Assembly (NCBI GenBank): GCA_024400895.1
Contig: JAKSMA010000006.1
Span: 1 to 24,980, forward strand
Direction of reading: 5' to 3'
Origin: Muribaculaceae bacterium
Lineage (GTDB): Bacteria > Bacteroidota > Bacteroidia > Bacteroidales > Muribaculaceae
Length of the DNA stretch: 24,980 nucleotides
Positions 7,680-15,953 of the stretch are shown piece by piece. Under the pieces are notes generated by a model. It was not told the DNA's origin, ran no database searches, and was given only the letters and a program-made list of their open reading frames with translations. Position numbers and translations under genes: made by a program. Within the stretch, counting starts at the first letter, position 1; every line of letters starts with the position of its first letter.

Positions 7680-8285
7680 ATGAATATCAAGTCTGCCGAA
7701 TTTGAAATCAGCAACACCGACGTGAAGAAATGCCCCGAAGGCTTCAAGCCTGAGTACGCATTCATCGGACGCTCGAATGTGGGCAAATCTTCGCTTATCA
7801 ATATGCTCACCAATCGCAACGGATTGGCCAAAACTTCGTCAACCCCAGGTAAGACCCTGCTTATCAACCACTTCATCATCAATGGAGAATGGTATATCGT
7901 GGACCTTCCAGGCTACGGCTATGCTCGCCGGGGAAAGGACAGCCGTGAGCAGCTTGCAAAAATCATTCGCAACTACATCCTCCAGCGCGAGCAGATGACC
8001 AACCTCTTCGTGCTGGTCGACAGCCGCCACAAACCACAAAAAATAGATTTGGAATTTATGGAATGGCTGGGCGAAAACGGTGTGCCATTCAGCATCGTGT
8101 TCACAAAAATGGACAAACTCGGCCGTGAAGCGGGCATACGCAATGTGAATGAATACAAGCGTCAATTGCTGGAGCAATGGGAAGAACTGCCCCCTATTTT
8201 CATCACTTCAAGCGAAGACCGTCGTGGTCGTGACGAACTTCTCGACTACATCGCAGCCATCAACGAAGAGCTGAAACAGCAATAA
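7680..8285 (+). CDS. engB: Ribosome-biogenesis GTPase EngB/YsxC/YihA
   Basis: 201 residues, the normal length for this family of small GTPases needed for assembly of the large ribosomal subunit. Visible motifs: G1 GRSNVGKS (30-37), switch I threonine within TSSTPGKT (52-59), G3 DLPGYGYA (75-82), G4 TKMD (142-145) and G5 TSS (176-178). The start at 7680 is chosen because the promoter lies at 7612-7643, downstream of the earlier in-frame start at 7590, and because EngB proteins begin close to the NxxKxAxFxxS segment seen here. It is followed by a stem-loop and T-run at 8303-8340, so it is probably a single-gene unit. Confidence 0.95.
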   Translation: MNIKSAEFEISNTDVKKCPEGFKPEYAFIGRSNVGKSSLINMLTNRNGLAKTSSTPGKTLLINHFIINGEWYIVDLPGYGYARRGKDSREQLAKIIRNYILQREQMTNLFVLVDSRHKPQKIDLEFMEWLGENGVPFSIVFTKMDKLGREAGIRNVNEYKRQLLEQWEELPPIFITSSEDRRGRDELLDYIAAINEELKQQ

Positions 8286-8302
8286 AATTTACTATTGAAT
8301 GA

Positions 8303-8340
8303 GAGGATAAACATTTTTAATGTTTTACCTCTTTTTCTTT
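8303..8340 (+). terminator. Intrinsic terminator after engB
   Basis: GAGG..AAACATT (8303-8315) pairs with AATGTTT..CCTC (8319-8331), leaving a two-base internal mismatch and a three-base loop, followed by TTTTTCTTTT. It is 18 bases after the engB stop. Confidence 0.65.
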
Positions 8341-8354
8341 TGTAAGAAATGAGT

Positions 8355-8362
8355 TATCTTTG
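8355..8362 (+). promoter_or_regulatory. Probable udk promoter -7 element
   Basis: TATCTTTG matches the Bacteroidetes -7 consensus. The -33 element is weak (a T-rich run 19-20 bases upstream rather than TTTG). It sits 75 bases before the udk ATG, just after the engB terminator. Confidence 0.45.
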
Positions 8363-8436
8363 TGAAATGTTTTGCTGCCGCAGTGCGACAAGGCATTATC
8401 CCTCATCGGAATCATCACTTAACAACGATTAATATT

Positions 8437-9057
8437 ATGTTTATCATTGGCATCGCCGGCGGTACCGGTTCAGGCAAGACCACAGTAGTGAAAAAAATCA
8501 TGCAACGCCTCCCAAAGGGCGAAGTGGGAATTATCAACCAAGACAATTACTATAAGGATTCAAGCCATGTTCCTGCAGAGGAGCGTCAGAACATTAATTT
8601 CGATGAACCTGCAGCATTCGATTGGGCACTTCTTCACGAGCATCTCAAACAACTGAAGGAAGGCAAGTCAATTGAAATGCCCACCTATTCTTATCTCACT
8701 TGCTCTCGCCAAGAGGAAACCATTCCTATGGGCCCACACGAAGTAGTGCTTATCGAAGGTATTCTTGTGTTCAGCGACCCACGTTTGCGCAAGATGATGG
8801 ATATCAAGGTGTTTGTCGACGCTGAAGCCGACGACCGCCTGATTCGCGTTATCTCTCGCGACTGCATTGAGCGTGGACGCACTCCAGAAATGGTAATCGA
8901 CCGCTATGAGAAGGTGCTGAAACCTATGCATAACCTCCACATTGAACCTGCAAAGAAGTTTGCAGATATCATCGTGCCTCAAGGCGGACACAATGAAGTG
9001 GCAGTTAATCTGCTCACCGACTACATCAAGAGTCGCCTGAAAGACAACAAGAAATAA
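8437..9057 (+). CDS. udk: Uridine kinase
   Basis: 206 residues, standard length for uridine/cytidine kinase of pyrimidine salvage (ATP + uridine to UMP). The protein opens MFIIGIAGGTGSGKTT, with Walker A GGTGSGKT at 8-15 as is usual for Udk. Further signatures are DNYYKD, FDEPAAFDW, the YSYLTCSR substrate segment, EGILVF and RDCIERGRTP. The start at 8437 is preferred over in-frame codons back to 8362 because those overlap the -7 element and would add a tail not found in the family. lptB follows after 25 bases with no terminator, so the two are probably co-transcribed, although their functions are unrelated. Confidence 0.95.
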   Translation: MFIIGIAGGTGSGKTTVVKKIMQRLPKGEVGIINQDNYYKDSSHVPAEERQNINFDEPAAFDWALLHEHLKQLKEGKSIEMPTYSYLTCSRQEETIPMGPHEVVLIEGILVFSDPRLRKMMDIKVFVDAEADDRLIRVISRDCIERGRTPEMVIDRYEKVLKPMHNLHIEPAKKFADIIVPQGGHNEVAVNLLTDYIKSRLKDNKK

Positions 9058-9082
9058 TTATTATCACAATTCATAATTCTAT

Positions 9083-10009
9083 ATGAAATTACCCTGGACA
9101 AAGACATCAAAGCCAGAGCCACAAGCAGTGGAAGAAACTGCACAGAATCTGCCGGAACAACAGGTGGAAGAAATCGTGACAGAAAACACCGAAACTGCGA
9201 AACCCGCTGGGCCTAAACGCAGCAGCAAAGAAATTGTTGCTACACTCAACAAGGCTGGCGAAGCAGGCGAACTGGTGTTGAGCACCGACAACCTGGTGAA
9301 GAAATATCGCCAACGCGTGGTAGCAAACCATGTGTCGATCAATGTGCGACAGGGTGAAATCGTGGGATTGCTGGGGCCTAACGGTGCCGGTAAAACCACC
9401 ACATTCTACATGACCACTGGCTTGGTGACTCCTAACGAGGGACGCGTGTTTCTCAACGATGTGGAAATCACAAAACTGCCAGTCTACAAGCGTGCAAAAC
9501 TCGGTATTGGATACCTCCCTCAAGAGGCATCGGTGTTCCGCACACTCACAGTGGAAGACAACCTCCGGCTGGTGCTTGAAATGACCAACACCTCTGCAGA
9601 ATATCAGCGCAACAAACTGGAAGAACTTCTCAACGAATTTCACCTCCAGAAAGTGCGCAAAAACTTGGGTAACCGCCTCTCGGGTGGTGAACGACGCCGC
9701 TGCGAAATTGCGCGGTGTCTGGCCTTCAACCCTCGAGTCATCATGCTTGAGGAGCCATTTGCCGGTGTCGACCCTATCGCGGTGGAAGATATACAAAGCA
9801 TCGTCTACAAATTGAAGGAAAAGAACATTGGTATCCTTATCACCGACCACAACGCCCCCGAAACGCTCAGTATCACCGACCGTGCTTACTTGCTCTTTGA
9901 GGGTAAAATCCTGTTCCAAGGCTCAAGCGAAGAGTTGGCAGAAAATCCAGTTGTACGCGAAAAATACCTCGGCCGCAACTTCATTTTCCGCCGCAAAAAT
10001 TTCGATTAA
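9083..10009 (+). CDS. lptB: LPS export ABC transporter ATPase LptB, with N-terminal extension and variant Walker B
   Basis: 308 residues; LptB is usually about 240. It powers LptFG in pulling lipopolysaccharide from the inner membrane to the Lpt bridge. Residues 1-65 are an acidic, low-complexity extension (rich in E, Q, T, P and A). From residue 66 the ABC domain is standard: Walker A GPNGAGKT (98-105), Q-loop PQEAS (146-150), signature LSGGE (199-203), H-loop His256. The Walker B segment reads VIMLEEPFAGVDP, with Glu223 (codon 9749-9751) where ABC ATPases nearly always have the Mg-binding Asp; the catalytic Glu224 is intact. The FAGVDPIAVEDIQ stretch identifies LptB rather than another ABC protein. 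Follows udk by 25 bases; ends at a bidirectional terminator. Confidence 0.93.
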   Translation: MKLPWTKTSKPEPQAVEETAQNLPEQQVEEIVTENTETAKPAGPKRSSKEIVATLNKAGEAGELVLSTDNLVKKYRQRVVANHVSINVRQGEIVGLLGPNGAGKTTTFYMTTGLVTPNEGRVFLNDVEITKLPVYKRAKLGIGYLPQEASVFRTLTVEDNLRLVLEMTNTSAEYQRNKLEELLNEFHLQKVRKNLGNRLSGGERRRCEIARCLAFNPRVIMLEEPFAGVDPIAVEDIQSIVYKLKEKNIGILITDHNAPETLSITDRAYLLFEGKILFQGSSEELAENPVVREKYLGRNFIFRRKNFD

Positions 10010-10042
10010 TCCGCTGCTCTATCAGCGATTATTCATACACAA

Positions 10043-10080
10043 AAAAGCATTGCCCACAATTGTGAGCAATGCTTTTGTTA
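10043..10080. terminator. Bidirectional terminator between lptB and the DUF4251-like gene
   Basis: Arms AAAAGCATTGC (10043-10053) and GCAATGCTTTT (10066-10076) form an 11-bp stem extended, after one mismatch, by the palindrome CACAATTGTG (10055-10064). T-runs follow on both strands, so it can serve lptB (plus) and the convergent gene ending at 10113 (minus). Confidence 0.85.
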
Positions 10081-10112
10081 TTTACCATTGATATCAATAT
10101 GTCGTAAGTCAG

Positions 10113-10688
10113 CTACTTGTCGATATGGATAGAAGGGTCTTTGAATGGGATGATTTCACCATACATCGTCATTTGGCCAGAGCTGAAAGTTGGTGACACA
10201 TAAGCAGTGGCGTTGTCGCTATTGTGCGGGATGGAAATCTGCACATCGGCATTGCCATACGAGCCCATAATGTGGAATCGCAGATGCACATTACCCTTCT
10301 TGTCGACTTCCACATCAATGTCACCCACGCGACCGGAACATGTGAAGCCACCCATACCGTTAAACCCCAGCGAACCGTTATTGAAAGCGGTTTGCACGAT
10401 TGCGCCATCATTCTGAAGAAGAATGAAATTGGTGGCAGTGCTCAGGCCGTATTCTGTAGGACCTCCACCGAAGTACACACCATCCACTTGCATCAAGAAG
10501 TGGCGGTCGTTGATAGCACCAATGAGTTTATTGAATCTTACAGAGTCGACATACGACTTAAACTGTTTTTTCTCTTCTTTAGTAAGTTGCACCGTTGCCT
10601 TTTTTGCATCGTTTTGTGCAGCTGCATCGGTGCTACTATAGCCACACACAGCCATCAAGGCAATAATCATAACCATTAACTTTTTCAT
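10113..10688 (-). CDS. Exported protein, possibly DUF4251
   Basis: 191 residues from the ATG at 10686-10688, selected because a signal peptide (MKKLMVMIIALMAVCGYSSTDAAAQ) begins there; the frame runs on upstream without good coding character. A charged helix follows (LTKEEKKQFKSYVDSVRFNKLIGAIND, described here in part), then a beta-rich domain with VYFGGGPTEYGLSTAT, an EVDKKGNVHLRFHIMG strand pair and VSPTFSSGQMTMYGEI near the end. The layout resembles DUF4251 proteins common in Bacteroidales, but I am not certain of the family. The Cys at about residue 15 is followed by GYSS and could be a weak lipobox. Function unknown; probably periplasmic or outer-membrane associated. A minus-strand -7-like TATATTTG lies at plus 10719-10726. 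Confidence 0.65.
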   Translation of the reverse strand: MKKLMVMIIALMAVCGYSSTDAAAQNDAKKATVQLTKEEKKQFKSYVDSVRFNKLIGAINDRHFLMQVDGVYFGGGPTEYGLSTATNFILLQNDGAIVQTAFNNGSLGFNGMGGFTCSGRVGDIDVEVDKKGNVHLRFHIMGSYGNADVQISIPHNSDNATAYVSPTFSSGQMTMYGEIIPFKDPSIHIDK

Positions 10689-10780
10689 ATCAATTGCTTT
10701 TTTTGGTGAAACAATGTGCAAATATATTACATTTTTAATTTTTAAATGCCCTCCGTAGGATATTTTAAAGTCATTTTTAC

Positions 10781-10788
10781 TAATTTTG
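10781..10788 (+). promoter_or_regulatory. -7 element for the CPBP protease gene
   Basis: TAATTTTG at 10781-10788 fits the Bacteroidetes -7 consensus, 33 bases before the ATG at 10822. No good TTTG lies 19-21 bases upstream. It makes the ATG near 10786 unusable as a start. Confidence 0.45.
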
Positions 10789-10821
10789 CAGTCAATAAGA
10801 ACAACAACATTCCCACATAGC

Positions 10822-11718
10822 ATGAAAGAAAATCGATTCACACGCCATTTATCAGTGAAAATTGTGATTGCCTTTGGCATTTTAAGCATCGCCCTTACGA
10901 TTTTTTCATCGTTGGTATATCTCTTAGGTGCATATCAAGACGACAAATACATGACCCTCCTTTTCGGAGTGATTCAGAACCTTTTTGTGTTTGCCTTGTC
11001 GGCGGTGCTGATGGCAAAAATCTGCTACAAGGAAGTGGCACAGCCGCTCAAACTGAATGTAGCGCCCACATGGAAAGGGATTGGGATGGTAGTGCTGCTG
11101 TATCTCGCCAGCTTACCGGCGCTCAACTGGCTGGTGGACTGGAATATGCATATCACATTCCCCGAGTCGATGCACGACCTTTACACCACTTTGAAGAAGA
11201 TTGAAGACATGGCACAAGAGCAGACAAAATTCATGCTCAAAGGCAACGACTTCTTCACCATGGTGCTCATGGTGCTGATGGTGGGTGTGCTCACAGGGTT
11301 TGGCGAAGAGATTTTCTTCCGCGGAGCGCTGCTTGGCGCCTTTGAGCGCAAGCGCAGCATCAACATCCATGTGTCGGTTTGGACGGTGGGCATTCTGTTC
11401 AGTGCTTTCCATTTCCAATTCTTCGGTTTCTTTCCCCGCTGCTACCTCGGCATCTTGCTCGGCTACCTTTTCGTGTGGAGCAGAAGCCTTTGGCTGCCGG
11501 TCGTCTGTCATGCGTTGAACAACAGCCTCGTGGTCATCACCTATTACCTCTCTGAACAGAAGATAGTCAATGCTGACGCCATCGACAAAATCGGCATTCC
11601 ACAGAATGGCGAATTCCCAATTTTGGCATTGACGAGTGCAGTGGCCACCGTCGCCCTGATTTATGCCACTTTCAAAGTGCTGAAATCAGAGCACAAGGCA
11701 GTTGGTTCGAAAGAATAA
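10822..11718 (+). CDS. CPBP-family intramembrane metalloprotease (CAAX protease-like)
   Basis: 298 residues with about seven or eight hydrophobic helices. The CPBP (Abi/Rce1-like) active-site motifs are complete: EExxxR as GEEIFFRG (Glu162, Glu163, Arg167), a FxxxH as FSAFHF (His197) and the third motif CHALNN (His230, Asn233). Such proteins are inner-membrane metal-dependent proteases; in bacteria their substrates are mostly unknown, with some linked to bacteriocin immunity. Start chosen at 10822 because the earlier in-frame ATG overlaps the -7 element. The gene converges on the TonB-like receptor gene with only 9 bases between the two stop codons and no terminator between them, so the transcripts probably overlap. 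No bacteriocin genes are nearby. Confidence 0.88.
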   Translation: MKENRFTRHLSVKIVIAFGILSIALTIFSSLVYLLGAYQDDKYMTLLFGVIQNLFVFALSAVLMAKICYKEVAQPLKLNVAPTWKGIGMVVLLYLASLPALNWLVDWNMHITFPESMHDLYTTLKKIEDMAQEQTKFMLKGNDFFTMVLMVLMVGVLTGFGEEIFFRGALLGAFERKRSINIHVSVWTVGILFSAFHFQFFGFFPRCYLGILLGYLFVWSRSLWLPVVCHALNNSLVVITYYLSEQKIVNADAIDKIGIPQNGEFPILALTSAVATVALIYATFKVLKSEHKAVGSKE

Positions 11719-11727
11719 TGGCCTGAA

Positions 11728-13656
11728 TCAGAAATTAAAGGTGGCACCAAAAAGCACTTGTTGCTTGTGTTGATTAGTGAAGGTTTCGGTGTTGGGCGTG
11801 TTACCTATTGAATAAGAACGCATTTCGCCCAATCCTATGTTTTCCCATTGCACAAAGAAGTCGAACTTGCCGAGCGTCTTTGCCATACGCATTGTTGCCA
11901 GCCAAGAGGGGTCGAAACCTTGAGACAGTGTCTTTCGGCTGCTGAAGTAGCTCACCGATGTAGAGAATTGCATTTCTAAAGGCAACTGCACTACTGGACA
12001 AACGCGGAAACTCCAGAAGTAGCGACCATCATCTGGTTGTGAAGTAACCTTCTCATATTGCAAGTTAAAGCCCACCGACATTGAGAACCAATTGAAGTCG
12101 CCCACCGCCGATGCCGACAGTTCGGTTGCATGCGAAGCTCCCACATTTTGCCACTTGTAGTAATCCACCACGCGAGTAGGCGTTTTGTTAAGTCCGCCGA
12201 TCACGATGGAATGGTCGAACAACTGTTCAAGTTTGTTTTTCGTATCATAGTATCTCAGAGCCAACGATGCCGAAATTCGCTCTCCGCTATAGGTGTAGTT
12301 GATATCATACACATTGTGCTTCATAGGCTCCAAGTTTTCATTGCCCATAAGCATTTGATTGGAAAGAGGCGAAGTGAATACAAAATTGGGATACAGCTGG
12401 TCGAACGACGGCAACTGAACACGCTTACTATAGCCCACCTGGATGCTATGCTCTTTCATTGGGCGATAGGTGACGTGGGCATTAGTCATATAACTCAAGT
12501 AATCGTTGCTCCACTTGACAAATCTCTGTTCCTTTTCCGTTGCAGAATAGTAGCGATAGAGCAATCGTTCTCCCACATTGAAAAGCCACTTGTTGTTCAG
12601 CTCGTAGTGGAGTTGAAGCACGGGGTCGAATTCCGACGAATTGATGTTGAAAAGAAACGATATTGCGTTATCTTCCGTATCACGGCCAGTGCGAACGAAT
12701 TTGGTATTGGCATCAAAAGTCACGGTAAAGCCTTTTAACGAGTTGAAATTGAGGTGCATCGACGGATCCACCACCACATCGTGAGTCTTGTAATGGAAAT
12801 CGATATCATGGCGCCATAGTGGTTGGTTAACCCATTCCAAACCTGCCCCCACATTGAAATTCCATTTTGGGGAGAACACATGGCCATAAGTGAATGCGCC
12901 CTTCAACTGAAAGTAATCCAGTGTCTGGCTGGTTTCTTCAAACAACTTCCCGTCAGACAAAGTAGTCGCGTCTTTTTCGGGATTGTAGGTTTCGGTAATG
13001 CGGAAATCAAAATTGTCGCGTCCATCGTCGTAATGAGTGATAAAGCGAGCATACTGCGTAGGCAATTTCACTTCACTTATTTGTAAATTCCTATCTTGCT
13101 CCGCACCAATAAGACGCTGACGGGAATCGGTCTTCGACTTGTCGTACATGCCAGTGAGCGTTCCGGAAATCTGCCAATTCCCTTTGCGCCAGCCCATGCT
13201 GTTGGAAAGCAGATAATTATTGCCTGTTCCAGCCATTGCATTCACAAAGCCCGAGAAGCCTTCGCTGTAATTGCGGGTTTTCACATCAATCACACCCACC
13301 ACACCTTGTTTGCCATCGGCAACCGAGGGGTCGGTGATAACCGACACGCTCTCCACTTCGCGCACCGAAGTCTGGACCAACACCAAATGCGGATTTTGGT
13401 TACAAGCCACCCCATCCACTTTCAACTGATAATTCGGATTCAGCGTGCCATCACTGTCAAAAAGCATTTCAGGCGATGCCTTCAGCACATCTGCCAGACT
13501 CGTGGCCCCAGGGAATCCCATACGCTGAGGATAGAGAGTCTTAATACCATTATTCAGCACCATCATAGGGGAAGCATCTTTTTTCGCTTGACCAAATGCG
13601 CCCAAGCCAAAATTCATCACAGCTAAAAGCAGAACTAAATATTTAATTTTCGCCAT
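11728..13656 (-). CDS. TonB-dependent-receptor-like outer membrane beta-barrel protein
   Basis: 642 residues. Signal peptide about 1-22 (ends GAFGQ). Residues about 40-150 look like a TonB receptor plug: TSLADVLKASPEML, YQLKVDGV, a VREVESVSVIT strand and GVVGVIDVKTRN. The rest is a long run of amphipathic beta strands with aromatic girdles, ending in GATFNF, the terminal Phe expected for an outer-membrane barrel. It lacks the carboxypeptidase-like N-terminal domain and has no obvious TonB box; there is no SusD partner next to it. That fits the outer-membrane beta-barrel family of about 600-800 residues rather than a SusC transporter. Substrate unknown. A minus-strand TATCTTTG (plus 13707-13714) is a likely -7 element. 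Confidence 0.8.
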   Translation of the reverse strand: MAKIKYLVLLLAVMNFGLGAFGQAKKDASPMMVLNNGIKTLYPQRMGFPGATSLADVLKASPEMLFDSDGTLNPNYQLKVDGVACNQNPHLVLVQTSVREVESVSVITDPSVADGKQGVVGVIDVKTRNYSEGFSGFVNAMAGTGNNYLLSNSMGWRKGNWQISGTLTGMYDKSKTDSRQRLIGAEQDRNLQISEVKLPTQYARFITHYDDGRDNFDFRITETYNPEKDATTLSDGKLFEETSQTLDYFQLKGAFTYGHVFSPKWNFNVGAGLEWVNQPLWRHDIDFHYKTHDVVVDPSMHLNFNSLKGFTVTFDANTKFVRTGRDTEDNAISFLFNINSSEFDPVLQLHYELNNKWLFNVGERLLYRYYSATEKEQRFVKWSNDYLSYMTNAHVTYRPMKEHSIQVGYSKRVQLPSFDQLYPNFVFTSPLSNQMLMGNENLEPMKHNVYDINYTYSGERISASLALRYYDTKNKLEQLFDHSIVIGGLNKTPTRVVDYYKWQNVGASHATELSASAVGDFNWFSMSVGFNLQYEKVTSQPDDGRYFWSFRVCPVVQLPLEMQFSTSVSYFSSRKTLSQGFDPSWLATMRMAKTLGKFDFFVQWENIGLGEMRSYSIGNTPNTETFTNQHKQQVLFGATFNF

Positions 13657-13786
13657 AATATTTACTAATTTGTGTGGAATGAGTATCCTTCATTTCTCGT
13701 AATGCACAAAGATAATACAAATCCTTTAAATATCACCATCCAGAACAGCCCAATTTATACAATAACACAGCTGCCACGCTTTATAT

Positions 13787-13824
13787 GAAAAACTGGCTGC
13801 TCTCGCGTTGAGAGAACAGCCAGT
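13787..13824 (-). terminator. mdh terminator
   Basis: Arms ACTGGCTGCTCTC (13792-13804) and GAGAG-AA-CAGCCAGT (13810-13824) pair with a two-base bulge and a five-base loop; on the minus strand the hairpin is followed by five T. It lies 47 bases past the mdh stop. Confidence 0.8.
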
Positions 13825-13834
13825 ATGATATGTT

Positions 13835-13867
13835 ATTGCTTAGGCGCGGAGCCTATGTGTAAGCAAT
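13835..13867 (-). other. Nested stem-loop in the mdh 3' untranslated region
   Basis: ATTGCTTA (13835-13842) pairs with TAAGCAAT (13860-13867), and inside it TAGGC (13841-13845) pairs with GCCTA (13851-13855). No T-run follows. It lies between the stop codon of mdh and its terminator and may protect the mRNA 3' end; that is inference. Confidence 0.5.
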
Positions 13868-13871
13868 TTGA

Positions 13872-14906
13872 TTAGAGGTTTGGATTGTCGTTAGTCCAAT
13901 CAGCCACTGCAGGAACGATACCGAGTTCAACGATTTCGTCGCGCATCTTGCAGAGGTGTTCGTAAGAAGCCTTGAGTGAAGCGAGTTCTTCTTCAGTACC
14001 TTGTGGTTCAACAAAGTGTACACCAGTTTCGTCGATAGTGGTAGGCATAGCCATCATCACGTTCTTGAAGCCGAGCTTTTCGTCGTTCACGTAGCAACCT
14101 GCAGGCAAAGTGAACTTTTCGCCACCCATAGCAGCTTCAATCATCTTAACAGCTACGTAAGCAGGGCTCTGGAATGAGCTGCGGCCGCGGAGCTTGATGA
14201 TGTTAGAACCACCTTGGATAGTGTGGTGCTTGATTTCTGCGAAGCGTTCGTCGCTCAAGCCCATTTCTGCGAGAGGCTTGCCGTCAACCTTCACTTGAGA
14301 AGCGAATACAGCCATTTGTTCACCGTGACCACCATAAGTTTGAGCGCCGGTAACCTTGTCTTGTTGTACGCCAAATTCAAGTGCGAGAGCTTGTTGGAGG
14401 CGAGTAGAGTCGAGAGCTGCGAGTGAAGTGAGTTGGTTTGGCTTCAAACCAGAGTGGATGAGAGCTGTAAGAGCTGTAACGTCAGCTGGGTTGAAGATAA
14501 CAACCACGTGCTTTACGTCTGGGCAATATTTCTTGATGTTGTCACCGAAGTCAGCAGCAATCTTGCAGTTGCCCTTGAGCAAATCTTCGCGAGTCATACC
14601 GTCCTTGCGAGGAGCACCACCAGAAGAGATGATATACTTAGCGCCAGTGAATGCCTTCTTAGCAGCTTCAGCAACCTTTTCAGGGTTACCCATATCTTCC
14701 ACTGCAGGAGCTACATAAGTGATGTTAGCGCCAGGGAAAGCACATTGTTGGATTTCGTCGAACACACCGTGAACACCTGGTTCATAAATATCATAAAGAC
14801 AGATGTTTGGAGTAAGGCCGAGCATCAAAACGCTCTGTACCATGTTAGAACCGATCATACCACCGGCACCTACGATAACGAGTTTTTCGTCAGTTAAAAA
14901 TCCCAT
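13872..14906 (-). CDS. mdh: Malate dehydrogenase
   Basis: 344 residues, of the LDH/MDH superfamily. It interconverts malate and oxaloacetate with NAD(H), in Bacteroidales mainly in the reductive branch towards fumarate and succinate. The NAD-binding loop is GAGGMIG (13-19) and Asp39 near the end of the second strand favours NAD over NADP. Substrate and catalytic residues are visible: Arg100 in GGAPRKDGMTR, Arg106, Asn139, Arg169 and the catalytic His194 in YGGHGEQ. Some 20-30 residues longer than E. coli Mdh, as in other Bacteroidetes. A strong promoter lies upstream (plus 14972-15002) and a terminator follows, so it is monocistronic. Codon choice is markedly regular, as expected for a highly expressed gene. 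Confidence 0.95.
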   Translation of the reverse strand: MGFLTDEKLVIVGAGGMIGSNMVQSVLMLGLTPNICLYDIYEPGVHGVFDEIQQCAFPGANITYVAPAVEDMGNPEKVAEAAKKAFTGAKYIISSGGAPRKDGMTREDLLKGNCKIAADFGDNIKKYCPDVKHVVVIFNPADVTALTALIHSGLKPNQLTSLAALDSTRLQQALALEFGVQQDKVTGAQTYGGHGEQMAVFASQVKVDGKPLAEMGLSDERFAEIKHHTIQGGSNIIKLRGRSSFQSPAYVAVKMIEAAMGGEKFTLPAGCYVNDEKLGFKNVMMAMPTTIDETGVHFVEPQGTEEELASLKASYEHLCKMRDEIVELGIVPAVADWTNDNPNL

Positions 14907-14971
14907 AATAAGAATTCTTTAAAAAGTGATTAAATATAGATAGTTGTTTTAAGCTATTTGTTTTGTATTTG

Positions 14972-15002
14972 CAAATTTAATGATTTTCGCTATCACCACA
15001 AA
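14972..15002 (-). promoter_or_regulatory. mdh promoter (Bacteroidetes type)
   Basis: On the minus strand TTTG (plus 14999-15002), a 19-base spacer and TAAATTTG (plus 14972-14979). This gives an untranslated leader of about 60 bases. Confidence 0.7.
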
Positions 15003-15035
15003 CAAAAATCACGATTATGTTTCATTAAATAATGC

Positions 15036-15059
15036 TAAATAAAGCGGTGCTCGCATCGC
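15036..15059 (-). terminator. Terminator abutting the stop codon of the phosphodiester-glycosidase gene
   Basis: GCGATG-CGAG-CACCGC on the minus strand (plus 15044-15059, one G-U pair) is followed by TTTATTTAG. The stem starts at the base next to the TAG stop codon, so the mRNA has almost no 3' untranslated region. Confidence 0.6.
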
Positions 15060-15824
15060 CTATTTATAGAATGTGACCCAGTTGGTGGCATACGGTGTGG
15101 GAGTATCGTGAATTTTATGTGCCTCACCGCTTGAATCGCGCCACCACGAATAGTTCCATCCTGGTCCCATATCCAAATAGAGTGCCTCTTCCACGCCCTC
15201 TTTCAGCAGCATATTGATGAAGTCGCCAAATGCCGCCACTCCGTTGGTGTCGATAACACAAAGCTTTCCGCCGAGTGAGCAAAGCGCACGAAATTCATTT
15301 CGGTTTTTATCGGGTCGATGAGTTTTCACGCGCTTGCCTTTATGTATCATCATTTCTTGACAAAATCCCATGCCGCCAGCTTTTTCGGCCTTGTGCATTT
15401 CGGCTTCAATATTCCCTTGATGGAAGAAGCGGTATGTGCCGTTGTAGTAAACAAACGCGCCTGAATTCCTGCCCATCTTGGTGCCTTTATAGAACTTGCC
15501 ACCACTCACATGCATGCCACCAACATTGGAATGCTCGAAGTGGTTGAGAAACTGACTTGTAAATGCGCCCTCTGCACAAAAGAGCACATTCTCGTCGCCA
15601 ATCGACGGCATCGTTCCGCACACCAAATCCACTTTAGAATATTCTGGCGTGTAGATAACCAGGCCGCCACGCTTATCTACATGAGTACATTTTTGCGATG
15701 CAGCCGAAGTCGTAGAGTCGGACATTTCCGAAGATGATTCCGACTGAGAATTTGCGCCACAACTGCTGGAAAACGCAAGCAGTGACATAAACAATAGACT
15801 AAAAATACGGAAAACTGTTTTCAT
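15060..15824 (-). CDS. Phosphodiester-glycosidase-like (NAGPA family) lipoprotein
   Basis: 254 residues. Residues 1-22 are a signal peptide ending in SSSC followed by a serine/glutamate-rich linker to about residue 45, which suggests a lipoprotein anchored by Cys22. The folded part has features of the phosphodiester glycosidase / NAGPA-like family (PF09992): a Cys-Gly-Thr-Met segment, GGMHVSGGKFYKGTKMGR, a RALCSLGGKLCVIDTNG segment and the late LYLDMGPGWNYSWWRD, resembling the family's ALNLDGGGSS region but changed. The family removes covering GlcNAc or acts on phosphodiester-linked sugars; the substrate here is unknown. A minus-strand TAACTTTG (plus 15886-15893) is a likely -7 element. The family assignment is by pattern only and moderately sure. 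Confidence 0.6.
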   Translation of the reverse strand: MKTVFRIFSLLFMSLLAFSSSCGANSQSESSSEMSDSTTSAASQKCTHVDKRGGLVIYTPEYSKVDLVCGTMPSIGDENVLFCAEGAFTSQFLNHFEHSNVGGMHVSGGKFYKGTKMGRNSGAFVYYNGTYRFFHQGNIEAEMHKAEKAGGMGFCQEMMIHKGKRVKTHRPDKNRNEFRALCSLGGKLCVIDTNGVAAFGDFINMLLKEGVEEALYLDMGPGWNYSWWRDSSGEAHKIHDTPTPYATNWVTFYK

Positions 15825-15953
15825 AATACTTTTACTCAGAATGCTAATTTCTGGGGTTAATTTAAAGGTAAGAATAATTACATAGCAAAGTTATAAAAAA
15901 AATCAATCATCGCTCTCTCTTTTTTTGTATTATTAAAGGATTTGTTGCCACAA

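Noticed and set aside
9107..9919. 270-codon open frame antisense to lptB
   Set aside because: Shadow frame; lptB has every ABC motif.
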